DNA of 14,512 bases from DATAYA01 sp036272815 (GTDB taxonomy: Bacteria; Pseudomonadota; Alphaproteobacteria; Acetobacterales; Acetobacteraceae), in NCBI GenBank assembly GCA_036272815.1, contig DATAYA010000188.1:1-14512 (forward strand). Direction: 5' to 3'. The notes beneath the pieces are model-generated. The model saw nothing but the letters and a program-made list of their open reading frames with translations. It did not search any database and was not told the origin of the DNA. This document shows positions 6,335 through 12,557 of this stretch, piece by piece. The stretch's first letter is position 1. Each line of letters begins with the position of its first letter. A program made the position numbers and the translations under genes.

Positions 6335-7933
6335 ATGCAGCAGTCGGCCGAATACGATTTCATCATCGTGGGCGCAGGTTCGGCCGGCTGCGTGCTGGCG
6401 AACCGGCTGTCGGCCGATCCTGGAACGCGCGTGCTGCTCCTGGAGGCAGGCGGCCCGGACCGCAATCCGTGGATCCACATCCCCGCCGGGTTCTACCGCA
6501 ACATCTACAATCCCCGGATCACCTGGCAGTTCGAGACCGAGCCGATCCCCGATTTCGGCGGCCGCCGCATCGCCTGGCCGCGCGGCCGCGTCCTTGGCGG
6601 GTCGAGTGCCATCAACGGTCTCATCTACATCCGCGGCCAGGCCGAGGATTTCGACCATTGGCGGCAGCTCGGCAACACCGGCTGGGGCTATGACGACGTG
6701 CTGCCGTATTTCCGCAGAGCGGAGCACCAGGAGCGCGGGGCGGACGATTATCACGGCACCGGCGGCCCGCTCGGCGTCTCCGACCTGCGCGCGCCGCACG
6801 AGCTGCACGACGCCTTCGTCGCCGGCGCGCAGGAACTCGGCTACAAGTTCAATCCGGACTTCAACGGCGCGAGCCAGGAGGGTGCGGGAACCTATCAGCT
6901 CACCGTGCGCGGCGCCCGACGGAGCAGCGCGGCTGTCGCCTATCTGAGGCCGGCGAGACGGCGGCCGAACCTGCGCATCGAGACGCACGCCCATGCGCGC
7001 CGCGTGCTGTTCAGCGGCAAGCGCGCGACCGGCGTGGAGTACGATCGCGCCGGCACGCGGCATGTGGTCCGTGCGCGGCGGGAGGTGCTGCTGGCCGGCG
7101 GCGCGATCGCCTCGCCGCAACTGCTGCAGCTCTCCGGCGTGGGACCGGCGAAGCTGTTGCGCCCGCTCGACATCCCGGTCGTCCACGATCTGCCGCCGGT
7201 GGGCGAGAACCTCCAGGACCACCTCAACACCCGCATCATCTACCGCGTTCGCCGGCGCAACACGCTCAACGAGGTCTCCCGCAGCCGCATCCGGCAGGCG
7301 CGGGCCGGGCTCGAGTACCTGGCACTCCGGCGTGGCACGCTGATGATGGGGGCCGCCCCGCTCGGGCTCTTCGTGCGCACCCGCGAGGGGCTGGCGTCGC
7401 CCGACGTGCAGTACCAGTTCCTCGCCGGCAGCGCGCCGCGCTCGGGCGATCCGATGCACGAGTTTCCCGGCTGCACGCTGGTCTGCGTGCCCTGCCGGCC
7501 GGAAAGCCGCGGCTGGCTGCACATCCGCTCGCCCGACCCGGCCGCGCCGCCCGCGATCCAGCCCAACTATCTCTCAACGCCGACCGACCGGGAGACGATG
7601 CTGGCCGGCTTGCGCATCGGCCGCCGGCTGTTCCACACGTGCGCGATGCAGCGCCTGGTCGATGCCGAGGAATGGCCGGGTGCGGCCGCGGAGACCGACG
7701 AGGACTGGCTCGAGCACATCCGCCGCACCAGCGGCACCACCTTCCATCCCGTCAGCACCTGCATGATGGGACCGGAGGGACGATCGGTGGTGGACGAGCG
7801 GCTGCGGGTGCGCGGGATCGCGGGCTTGCGGGTGATCGACGCCTCGATCATGCCGACGGTGGTGTCGGGCAACACCAACGCGGCGGCGATCATGATCGGC
7901 GAGAAGGGAGCGGACCTGGTGCTGGCGGGCTGA
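6335..7933 (+). CDS. GMC family FAD-dependent oxidoreductase (alcohol/choline dehydrogenase-like)
   Basis: The 532-residue flavoenzyme belongs to the glucose-methanol-choline family, which oxidises alcohols to aldehydes or ketones using FAD. The dinucleotide-binding motif is at the N-terminus (YDFIIVGAGSAGCVLANRL, with GAGSAG at 13-18) and is followed by LLLEAGG. The first GMC signature is at about 82-107 (PRGRVLGGSSAINGLIYIRG), and the second, LLAGGAIASPQLLQLSGVG, lies around 253-271. The C-terminal block holds the probable catalytic pair, H471 in FHPVSTCMMG and N513 in VVSGNTNAAA. No export signal is seen. The length is normal for choline- or alkanol-dehydrogenase-like members; the substrate cannot be decided, so betA is not assigned. 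The ATG has GAAGGA (6323-6328) in front. The stop codon touches a 12-bp inverted repeat that probably ends transcription. Confidence 0.9.
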   Translation: MQQSAEYDFIIVGAGSAGCVLANRLSADPGTRVLLLEAGGPDRNPWIHIPAGFYRNIYNPRITWQFETEPIPDFGGRRIAWPRGRVLGGSSAINGLIYIRGQAEDFDHWRQLGNTGWGYDDVLPYFRRAEHQERGADDYHGTGGPLGVSDLRAPHELHDAFVAGAQELGYKFNPDFNGASQEGAGTYQLTVRGARRSSAAVAYLRPARRRPNLRIETHAHARRVLFSGKRATGVEYDRAGTRHVVRARREVLLAGGAIASPQLLQLSGVGPAKLLRPLDIPVVHDLPPVGENLQDHLNTRIIYRVRRRNTLNEVSRSRIRQARAGLEYLALRRGTLMMGAAPLGLFVRTREGLASPDVQYQFLAGSAPRSGDPMHEFPGCTLVCVPCRPESRGWLHIRSPDPAAPPAIQPNYLSTPTDRETMLAGLRIGRRLFHTCAMQRLVDAEEWPGAAAETDEDWLEHIRRTSGTTFHPVSTCMMGPEGRSVVDERLRVRGIAGLRVIDASIMPTVVSGNTNAAAIMIGEKGADLVLAG

Positions 7934-7960
7934 CCCTCTCCCGCGGCGGCGGGAGAGGGT
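7933..7960. terminator. 12-bp stem hairpin between convergent genes (probable bidirectional terminator / REP-like)
   Basis: ACCCTCTCCCGC (7933-7944) and its exact reverse complement (7949-7960) enclose a GGCG loop, giving a 12-bp perfect stem. It lies in the 37-bp gap between the convergent GMC and DUF2382 genes, and its first base is the last base of the GMC stop codon. No T-run follows on either strand. CCCTCTCCC...GGGAGAGGG hairpins of this type recur between genes in many GC-rich proteobacteria, so it may be one copy of a dispersed intergenic repeat that also serves as a transcript end. Confidence 0.7.
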
Positions 7961-7970
7961 GCGCCTGCGA

Positions 7971-9005
7971 TCAGGTTCGCGGCGGACTGGTCACTGCGCC
8001 GGAGGCACCGGGGGCGCCGGCGCGGTCGTCCTCGACCTTGACCTCGGTGCGCCGTGTCGTGTCGCGCACCGTCTCCGTCCGTTCGCCGATCTCCTTGCGG
8101 AGTTCCACCTCCTCGACGACGCGCGCCTCCTTGCTGAGGACGGGTTCCTCGCTGGTCGCCTGCACCTCGATCGTGCGCTCGCGGAAGGCGTCGGCGGGCA
8201 GATCCGCAGCCGGCCGATCGACCGGGCGACGTTCGACCTGCACGCCCTCCTGCCGCAGCCGCACCTGCTCCTCGACCGGCGTCTCGACGACGTAGCTGCG
8301 GACCCGCACGGCACCCTGCGCCACCTCGCGCTTGCCGACGCGCAGCCGCTCCTCGACGACCGGGATCACGTCGTCGCGGCCGGTGCCCAATGCCGGATCG
8401 CGATGCGTGCTCTCGCCGGCCCTGCCGAGCGGTGGCGTGTTCGCCGTGGCGCCGGTCAGGTCGCCGCTGCCGGTCCGGCCCTGCAGGCTGTCGCTGCCGG
8501 CAACCAGCGCATCGGCCTCGCTGCCGGTCCTGCCGGCGTCGCGTTGCTGCGGAGATGGATTGACCGCGGCGGCGGCGGGCGCCGCTCCCTGATGCACGCC
8601 GCTCCAGCCGCTCTCGCGCCACTGCGCCTGGCGCGCGTCGAAGTCGATCGGTTCGTAGCTCTCAAGGATGCGTACCGCCTCGTCGCGCTGCTCCGGGGAC
8701 GGACGCACCACCAGCATCGCGTGACCGCGTTCGACGCCCTCGGCGTAACCATGCGCGTCGTCCTCCGGGACGAACATGCTGCGGATCGACGCCCAGAGGC
8801 CGGTGCCGGTGCTCTCATAGCGGCGGTCGAAGTCGCCTTCCTGCGCGTTGGAGTCGAGCAGGTCCATCTCGCTGCGCGCGATGCCGGACGCCTCCAGCTT
8901 GTCACGCGCGCTGCGCGCCTCCTCGTAGGTCTCGAACATCGCGACGATCTGGCGCGCGCCACCGGCATCGGGCGAAAGCGGGTTGGCGGATTGCGTCGTG
9001 GACAT
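7971..9005 (-). CDS. YsnF/AvaK domain protein from the internal start (344 aa)
   Basis: This is the C-terminal unit of the DUF2382 locus if translation begins at ATG 9005 (MSTTQSANPL). The start has its own strong Shine-Dalgarno sequence, GAGGAGAGG (minus strand, 9017-9009), with 6 bases between the AGGAG core and the ATG. Residues about 18-120 resemble the general stress protein 17M/YflT domain (QIVAMFETYEEARSARDKLE, and later GHAMLVVRPSPEQRDEAVRI). Residues 130-210 are a glycine/alanine-rich linker. Residues 212-326 are a canonical DUF2382 domain: VIPVVEERLRVGKREV, VVETPVEEQVRLRQEGVQVE and EEPVLSKEARVVEEVELRKE. By itself it has the length and layout of an ordinary YsnF-like protein, so it is either a separate product or the C-terminal part of the 482-residue fusion. 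Confidence 0.65.
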   Translation of the reverse strand: MSTTQSANPLSPDAGGARQIVAMFETYEEARSARDKLEASGIARSEMDLLDSNAQEGDFDRRYESTGTGLWASIRSMFVPEDDAHGYAEGVERGHAMLVVRPSPEQRDEAVRILESYEPIDFDARQAQWRESGWSGVHQGAAPAAAAVNPSPQQRDAGRTGSEADALVAGSDSLQGRTGSGDLTGATANTPPLGRAGESTHRDPALGTGRDDVIPVVEERLRVGKREVAQGAVRVRSYVVETPVEEQVRLRQEGVQVERRPVDRPAADLPADAFRERTIEVQATSEEPVLSKEARVVEEVELRKEIGERTETVRDTTRRTEVKVEDDRAGAPGASGAVTSPPRT

Positions 9006-9419
9006 AGGCCTCTCCTCTGCTGTTGTGTCGGATCGTGAAAACTCCGGGTGCTCGACCGCGACCTCTTCGCGGCGCAGTCGCACCACGCGGTGCTCCGTGC
9101 GGCTGCCGGTGATGCGGCGGACCCGCAGCTCCTCCTTCAGGACGAGCCGCGTCTCCACCACCATGATCTCCTCGAGGACCGGGACGATCAGCGTGTCCCC
9201 CTCCTCGCGGACCGGCGGCGCCGCCTCGACGACGCGCCCGATTGGGATCCGCTCGACGTCGAGGCTCTCGGTGCGGAGCACCGCCTCCGCCGTCGCGTCC
9301 TCGCGGCGCACGGTCTTGTGCAGCACCACGCGATCCGAACCGACGCTGCGGACGCCGACGCGAAGCCTTTCATCGAGCACGGGAACGGTCAGCGCTCTGT
9401 CCGGCTCCGGGTCGGTCAA
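7971..9419 (-). CDS. Two-module DUF2382 (YsnF/AvaK) stress protein, in-frame fusion
   Basis: This reading frame of 482 codons starts at TTG 9419, preceded by GGAGG (minus strand, 9431-9427) with 7-base spacing. Residues 1-138 form a DUF2382-like module: LTVPVLDERLRVGVRSVG, a middle repeat-like ESLDVERIPIGRVVEAAPPV, then TLIVPVLEEIMVVETRLVLK and RTEHRVVRLRREEVAVEH. The frame continues without a stop into a second unit starting at M139, with a GSP17M/YflT-like N-terminal domain, a low-complexity linker and a second DUF2382 domain. DUF2382 proteins are soluble, charged and generally linked to stress responses, with no known reaction. Such modules are usually expected as two neighbouring genes; here no stop separates them. 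Whether a long fusion, a shorter protein from the internal start, or both are made is open. A candidate EcfG-type promoter lies just upstream. Confidence 0.6.
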   Translation of the reverse strand: MTDPEPDRALTVPVLDERLRVGVRSVGSDRVVLHKTVRREDATAEAVLRTESLDVERIPIGRVVEAAPPVREEGDTLIVPVLEEIMVVETRLVLKEELRVRRITGSRTEHRVVRLRREEVAVEHPEFSRSDTTAEERPMSTTQSANPLSPDAGGARQIVAMFETYEEARSARDKLEASGIARSEMDLLDSNAQEGDFDRRYESTGTGLWASIRSMFVPEDDAHGYAEGVERGHAMLVVRPSPEQRDEAVRILESYEPIDFDARQAQWRESGWSGVHQGAAPAAAAVNPSPQQRDAGRTGSEADALVAGSDSLQGRTGSGDLTGATANTPPLGRAGESTHRDPALGTGRDDVIPVVEERLRVGKREVAQGAVRVRSYVVETPVEEQVRLRQEGVQVERRPVDRPAADLPADAFRERTIEVQATSEEPVLSKEARVVEEVELRKEIGERTETVRDTTRRTEVKVEDDRAGAPGASGAVTSPPRT

Positions 9420-9445
9420 TTGGGGGCCTCCGAATGTGCGGCCCT

Positions 9446-9470
9446 GACGCCCGAGGTGCCCGGCGGTTCC
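9446..9470 (-). promoter_or_regulatory. Candidate EcfG-type (general stress response) promoter for the DUF2382 locus
   Basis: On the minus strand, GGAAC (9470-9466) is followed after exactly 16 bases by CGTC (9449-9446). The alphaproteobacterial EcfG consensus is GGAAC-N16/17-CGTT, so the -35 is perfect and the -10 matches three of four. A transcript starting about 7 bases later would have a leader of about 20 bases carrying the GGAGG ribosome binding site of the TTG 9419 start. DUF2382 genes fit what is known of this regulon. In GC-rich DNA a chance match is possible. Confidence 0.5.
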
Positions 9471-9482
9471 GCGCCCGTTCGC

Positions 9483-9512
9483 GGAACTTGTTGTGAGGTA
9501 ATGGAAAGTTCC
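9483..9512. repeat. Inverted repeat GGAACTT-N16-AAGTTCC in the divergent DUF2382/hisB region
   Basis: GGAACTT (9483-9489) and AAGTTCC (9506-9512) are perfect 7-bp arms around a 16-base AT-richer spacer. Each arm also reads as a GGAAC -35-like box pointing inward, but neither has a CGTT-like -10 at the right distance. It may be an operator for a dimeric regulator or part of promoters in this 157-bp divergent region (9420-9576). Apart from this repeat and the candidate EcfG promoter, no clear hisB promoter was found here. Confidence 0.5.
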
Positions 9513-9576
9513 ACACCGGACAGAACCGCGCTCGTGCTGTTTGGCGGCGCGCCCGGTTTCGGCTAGTGCTGTGCCC

Positions 9577-10167
9577 ATGCCGCGCACCGCGACCGTCGTC
9601 CGCACCACCAGCGAGACCGACATCCGCATCGAGCTGGCGCTCGACGGCCAGGGCGCCGCGCAGGTCGCGACCGGGATCGGCTTTCTCGACCACATGCTGA
9701 CGGCCCTCGCCCGCCACGCGCTGCTCGACCTGACGGTCGCGGCCAAGGGCGACCTGCATATCGACGCGCACCACACCACCGAGGATGTCGGGATCGTGCT
9801 CGGCCAGGCGCTGGCGCAGGCGCTCGGCGAGAAGCGCGGCATCGTCCGCTTCGGCCACGCGATCGTGCCGATGGACGAGGCGCTGGCGGAAGCCGCGATC
9901 GACCTCTCCGGCCGGCCGTACCTCGCCTTCTCGGCCGCCTTCCCGCGCGAGCGGGTGGGCGAGATGGACACCGAGCTGTTCGAGGAGTTCTTTCGCGCGC
10001 TTGCCACCAACGGCCGCCTCGCGCTGCACCTCACGGTGCGCGCCGGCACCAACGCCCACCACATCGCCGAGGCGCTGTTCAAGGCGACTGCGCGGGCGTT
10101 GCGGATGGCGGTCGCCCCCGACCCGCGCGCACCGGACGCCGTCCCCTCGACCAAAGGCGCGCTGTGA
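9577..10167 (+). CDS. hisB: Imidazoleglycerol-phosphate dehydratase
   Basis: HisB catalyses dehydration of imidazoleglycerol phosphate to imidazoleacetol phosphate in histidine biosynthesis. The 196-residue single-domain form, without a fused histidinol-phosphatase, is the usual alphaproteobacterial type. Manganese-binding motifs are clear: GIGFLDHM (33-40, with D38 and H39), HIDAHHTTED (61-70, with H65, H66 and E69), H94 in RFGHAIVPMDEA, and NAHHIAEALFK (159-169, with H161, H162 and E165). The internal symmetry of the two halves is visible in the repeated HH-x2-E pattern. The ATG at 9577 is the family start (MPRTATVVRTT). It lacks a good Shine-Dalgarno sequence, and a GTG two codons upstream is the alternative. 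It is the first gene of the cluster; its stop overlaps the next start by GTGA. Confidence 0.96.
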   Translation: MPRTATVVRTTSETDIRIELALDGQGAAQVATGIGFLDHMLTALARHALLDLTVAAKGDLHIDAHHTTEDVGIVLGQALAQALGEKRGIVRFGHAIVPMDEALAEAAIDLSGRPYLAFSAAFPRERVGEMDTELFEEFFRALATNGRLALHLTVRAGTNAHHIAEALFKATARALRMAVAPDPRAPDAVPSTKGAL

Positions 10168-10526
10168 GCATCTGGACCGTGCATCAGCGCGGCACCGCCC
10201 CGCCGGTGCTGCTGCGCGAGGGCGCCAGCCTCGGTGCGGCCGTGTTCGGGCCGCTCTGGCTCGCGGCCCATCGCGCCTGGGTCGCGGCCGGCCTCGATCT
10301 CGCCGCCGGCATCCTGATCGTGGCCCTCGCGCGCGGCTGGGTGCTCGGTGTGCTGCTGGCCGCCGCGGTTGTGCTGCAAGGTCTGTTCGGCCGCGACCTC
10401 GTCCGCCTCTCACTCGCCTGGCACGGCTGGGAGCTGGACGGCGTGGTCGCGGCCCGCGGCATCGACGGCGCCTGGGCGCGGCTGCTGGCCGGGCGCCCCG
10501 ACCTCGGATCGCGCCTGCGGCCATGA
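10164..10526 (+). CDS. DUF2628 small membrane protein in the his operon
   Basis: The 120-residue protein matches DUF2628, known in several alphaproteobacterial his operons but without an assigned function. The N-terminus is SIWTVHQRG. It is followed by a hydrophobic part with LREGASLGAAVFGPLWLAAHRAWV (18-40) and two to three likely membrane segments near 22-40, 42-57 and 59-77. The C-terminal part is soluble, with WHGWELDGVVAARGIDGAW (86-104). The start is GTG at 10164, overlapping the hisB stop as GTGA, and the end overlaps hisH as ATGA, so expression is tightly coupled to the pathway genes. A role in histidine metabolism is suggested only by position. Confidence 0.85.
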   Translation: MSIWTVHQRGTAPPVLLREGASLGAAVFGPLWLAAHRAWVAAGLDLAAGILIVALARGWVLGVLLAAAVVLQGLFGRDLVRLSLAWHGWELDGVVAARGIDGAWARLLAGRPDLGSRLRP

Positions 10527-11158
10527 GGGTCGCGGTGATCGACTACGGCAGCGGCAATCTCGCCTCCGCGTCGCGCGCGCTGGCCGAGGCCGCGGCGCGC
10601 GAGGCGATCGCGGCGGAGGTCGCCATCACCGCCGACCCCGACGCGGTGCGCCGCGCCGACCGGATCGTGCTGCCGGGCCAAGGCGCCTTCGCCGACTGCG
10701 CCGCCGGTCTCGCCACCGTCGCCGGCATGGGAGAGGCGATCGCGGAGGCGACAGGGCGCGGCGCCCCGTTCCTCGGCATCTGCGTCGGCATGCAGCTCAT
10801 GGCCGAGCGCGGCCTGGAGCATCGCGCGACCCCCGGCTTCGGCTGGATCGGTGGCGATATCGCGGCGCTGGAGGCGCCCGGGCTGCGACTGCCGCAGATG
10901 GGCTGGAACGGGCTCGACTTCGCGCCGGGTGCGCATCCGCTGCTCGACCGGCTGGTGCCTGGCGATCATGTCTATTTCGTCCACAGCTACGCCCTGCGCG
11001 GCGCACGTCCCGACGAGACGATCGCGACCACGGAGTACGGCGGCCCGGTGGTCGCGATGGTGGCGCGCGGCAACCGGGCCGGGACGCAGTTCCATGTCGA
11101 GAAGAGCCAGGGCGTCGGCCTGACCATCCTCGGCAATTTCCTGCGCTGGACACCATGA
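10523..11158 (+). CDS. hisH: Imidazole glycerol phosphate synthase subunit HisH (glutaminase)
   Basis: HisH is the class I glutamine amidotransferase subunit that hydrolyses glutamine and channels ammonia to HisF for making imidazoleglycerol phosphate and AICAR. The 211-residue length is normal. The start MRVAVIDYGSGNLASASRAL is typical, LPGQGAF (50-56) is the oxyanion-strand region, and the catalytic triad is C87 in LGICVGMQL, with H191 and E193 in TQFHVEKSQ. Other conserved stretches are PQMGWNGLDF (124-133) and HVYFVHSYAL (149-158). The ATG overlaps the DUF2628 stop as ATGA, and the stop overlaps the GNAT gene as ATGA. Its partner hisF lies downstream in the same cluster. Confidence 0.96.
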   Translation: MRVAVIDYGSGNLASASRALAEAAAREAIAAEVAITADPDAVRRADRIVLPGQGAFADCAAGLATVAGMGEAIAEATGRGAPFLGICVGMQLMAERGLEHRATPGFGWIGGDIAALEAPGLRLPQMGWNGLDFAPGAHPLLDRLVPGDHVYFVHSYALRGARPDETIATTEYGGPVVAMVARGNRAGTQFHVEKSQGVGLTILGNFLRWTP

Positions 11159-11709
11159 GCACGCCGCCGAAGGCCGCACCCGTGCTCTCGGTCGAGCGCC
11201 TCGCAGCCCTCGACGACGACGACCTCCAGGCGCTGTGCGAGGCGACCGACGCCGCGATCATCGAGGGCGGCGGCTTCGGCTGGGTCAACCCGCCCGGCCG
11301 CGCCGCACTGGAGCGGTATTTCCGCGGCCTGCTGCTGGTGCCCGAGCGGGAGCTGTTCGTGGGGCGGCTCGACGGCGTGATCGTCGGTTCCGCGCAGATG
11401 GTCCGGCCGCCCCGCAACAACGAGGCGCAGGCGTTCCAGGCGACGATCATGCACGCCTATGTGGCACCCTATGCCCGCGGCCTCGGCCTCGCGCGGATCA
11501 TGACTGCCCGCGTCGAGGACAGCGCGCGGGCGCTCGGCTACCATGTGCTGAACCTCGACGTGCGCGAGACGCAGGAGGCGGCGATCCGGCTCTACGAGAG
11601 CATGGGATACCAGCGCTGGGGGGTGCATCCGGCCTATGCGCGGGTGCGCGGCCGGACGGTGCGGGGGTTCTTCTACTGCAAGCGGCTGAAGCCGGAGGGG
11701 CGGGGCTGA
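11155..11709 (+). CDS. GNAT family N-acetyltransferase inside the his operon
   Basis: The 184-residue protein has the GNAT fold that transfers an acyl group, usually acetyl from acetyl-CoA, to an amine. The acetyl-CoA-binding motif A is AYVAPYARGLGLARIMTARV (101-120), with the pyrophosphate loop R108-G109-L110-G111-L112-A113. Motif B is ETQEAAIRLYESMGYQRWG (138-156). The earlier strands FVGRLDGVIVGSAQM (68-82) fit the core sheet. The substrate cannot be predicted. It sits between hisH and hisA with an ATGA overlap at its start and a CTGA overlap at its end, so it is made with the his enzymes. It is not one of the recognised steps of histidine biosynthesis. GGAGG near its 3' end (11694-11698) serves as the hisA ribosome binding site. 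Confidence 0.88.
   Translation: MSTPPKAAPVLSVERLAALDDDDLQALCEATDAAIIEGGGFGWVNPPGRAALERYFRGLLLVPERELFVGRLDGVIVGSAQMVRPPRNNEAQAFQATIMHAYVAPYARGLGLARIMTARVEDSARALGYHVLNLDVRETQEAAIRLYESMGYQRWGVHPAYARVRGRTVRGFFYCKRLKPEGRG
11694..11709 (+). promoter_or_regulatory. Ribosome binding site and CTG start overlap of hisA
   Basis: GGAGG (11694-11698) is followed after 7 bases by CTG (11706-11708), which overlaps the GNAT stop TGA (11707-11709) as CTGA. No ATG, GTG or TTG is in frame between here and the catalytic aspartate codon of hisA; the next ATG (11772) would remove it. The site decides the hisA start. Confidence 0.7.
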
Positions 11710-12458
11710 CCACCCTCTATCCCGCGATCGACCTCAAGGACGGCGCCTGCGTGCGGCTGCGCCAGGGGGCGATGGACCAGGCGACCGTGTATCCCGCCGA
11801 GCCGGGCACGCAGGCGCGCGCCTGGGAGGATGCCGGCTGCCGCTGGCTGCATGTCGTGGACCTCGACGGCGCGATCGCCGGCCGCAGCGTCAACGCCGGC
11901 GCGATCGCGGCGATCCTGGCGTCCGTCTCCGTGCCGGTGCAGCTCGGCGGCGGCCTGCGCGACATGGCGGACATCGCGCGCTGGCTGGAGGCGGGCATCG
12001 CCCGCGCGATCCTCGGCAGCGCCGCGGTGAAGCGCCCGGCCCTTGTGGCCGAGGCCTGCCGCGCCTTTCCCGGCCGCATCGCAATCGGCATCGACGCGCG
12101 CGACGGGATGGTGGCGACGGAGGGCTGGGTCGAGACCTCCGCGATCCCGGCGCTCGACCTCGCGCGCCGCTGCGCGGATTGGGGCGCGGCCACGATCATC
12201 CATACCGACATCTCGCGCGACGGGATGCTCGCCGGAGCCAACGTCGCGGCGTCGGCGGCGCTCGCCGAGGCGCTCAGCATCCCCGTAATCGTGAGCGGGG
12301 GGATCGGCACGCTCGACGATCTCCGTGCGGTCGCCCGGGCCGCGGCTTCGCTGCGATCGGGCCGGATCGAGGGCGTGATCGTCGGCCGCGCGCTGCATGA
12401 CGGGCGTATCGGCCTCGCCGACGCGATGGCTGCCTTGCGGGACGAGCGTTGGCGCTGA
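11706..12458 (+). CDS. hisA: ProFAR isomerase HisA, probable CTG start
   Basis: HisA is the (beta/alpha)8-barrel isomerase that performs the Amadori rearrangement of ProFAR to PRFAR. With the CTG at 11706 read as methionine the product has 250 residues and starts MTTLYPAIDLKDGACVRLRQ, exactly where HisA proteins normally begin. The two catalytic aspartates are D9 (AIDLKDG) and D130 (AIGIDARDG). Phosphate-binding loops are visible as VQLGGGLRD (78-86), ILGSAAVK (102-109) and, near 187-191, VSGGIG. The next in-frame ATG at 11772 would delete D9, so a CTG start is the best reading. It has a good GGAGG Shine-Dalgarno sequence and a CTGA overlap matching the other junctions of the operon. A sequencing error that changed A or G to C is the alternative. 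The stop is 99 bp before hisF. Confidence 0.93.
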   Translation: MTTLYPAIDLKDGACVRLRQGAMDQATVYPAEPGTQARAWEDAGCRWLHVVDLDGAIAGRSVNAGAIAAILASVSVPVQLGGGLRDMADIARWLEAGIARAILGSAAVKRPALVAEACRAFPGRIAIGIDARDGMVATEGWVETSAIPALDLARRCADWGAATIIHTDISRDGMLAGANVAASAALAEALSIPVIVSGGIGTLDDLRAVARAAASLRSGRIEGVIVGRALHDGRIGLADAMAALRDERWR

Positions 12459-12557
12459 ACCCGCGCCGCCGCCGCCGATGGACCGGCCGGACGTTACATT
12501 GCGTTGCAGCCGAATCGGCCAAGCTGCTGTAAGGGATCTGCGAAAGGCGTTGTCCGG
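12459..12557 (+). other. 99-bp gap between hisA and hisF
   Basis: This is the only gap of real length inside the his cluster. It holds a GCC-repeat stretch directly after hisA, then a slightly less GC-rich part with TTACATTGCG near 12494-12503 and AAAGG (12543-12547), the likely ribosome binding site of hisF. A promoter for hisF-hisE-HIT is possible here, but no clear box pair was found. Confidence 0.4.

Noticed and set aside
5315..7522. Minus-strand open frame of 735 codons opposite tcuB, across the yqhA-like gene, and opposite the GMC gene
   Set aside because: It crosses three identified genes, has low-complexity composition, and has no domain or start signal.
9501..9566. 21-codon frame before hisB as a histidine attenuation leader peptide
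   Set aside because: It has no histidine codons, its GAGG is only 2 bases from the ATG, and no terminator/antiterminator pair is evident.
9420..10379. Upstream extension of the DUF2382 frame on the minus strand, up to 802 codons
   Set aside because: The extra part is antisense to hisB and unlike any domain. The TTG at 9419 has a proper GGAGG site and begins exactly at the DUF2382-like module.
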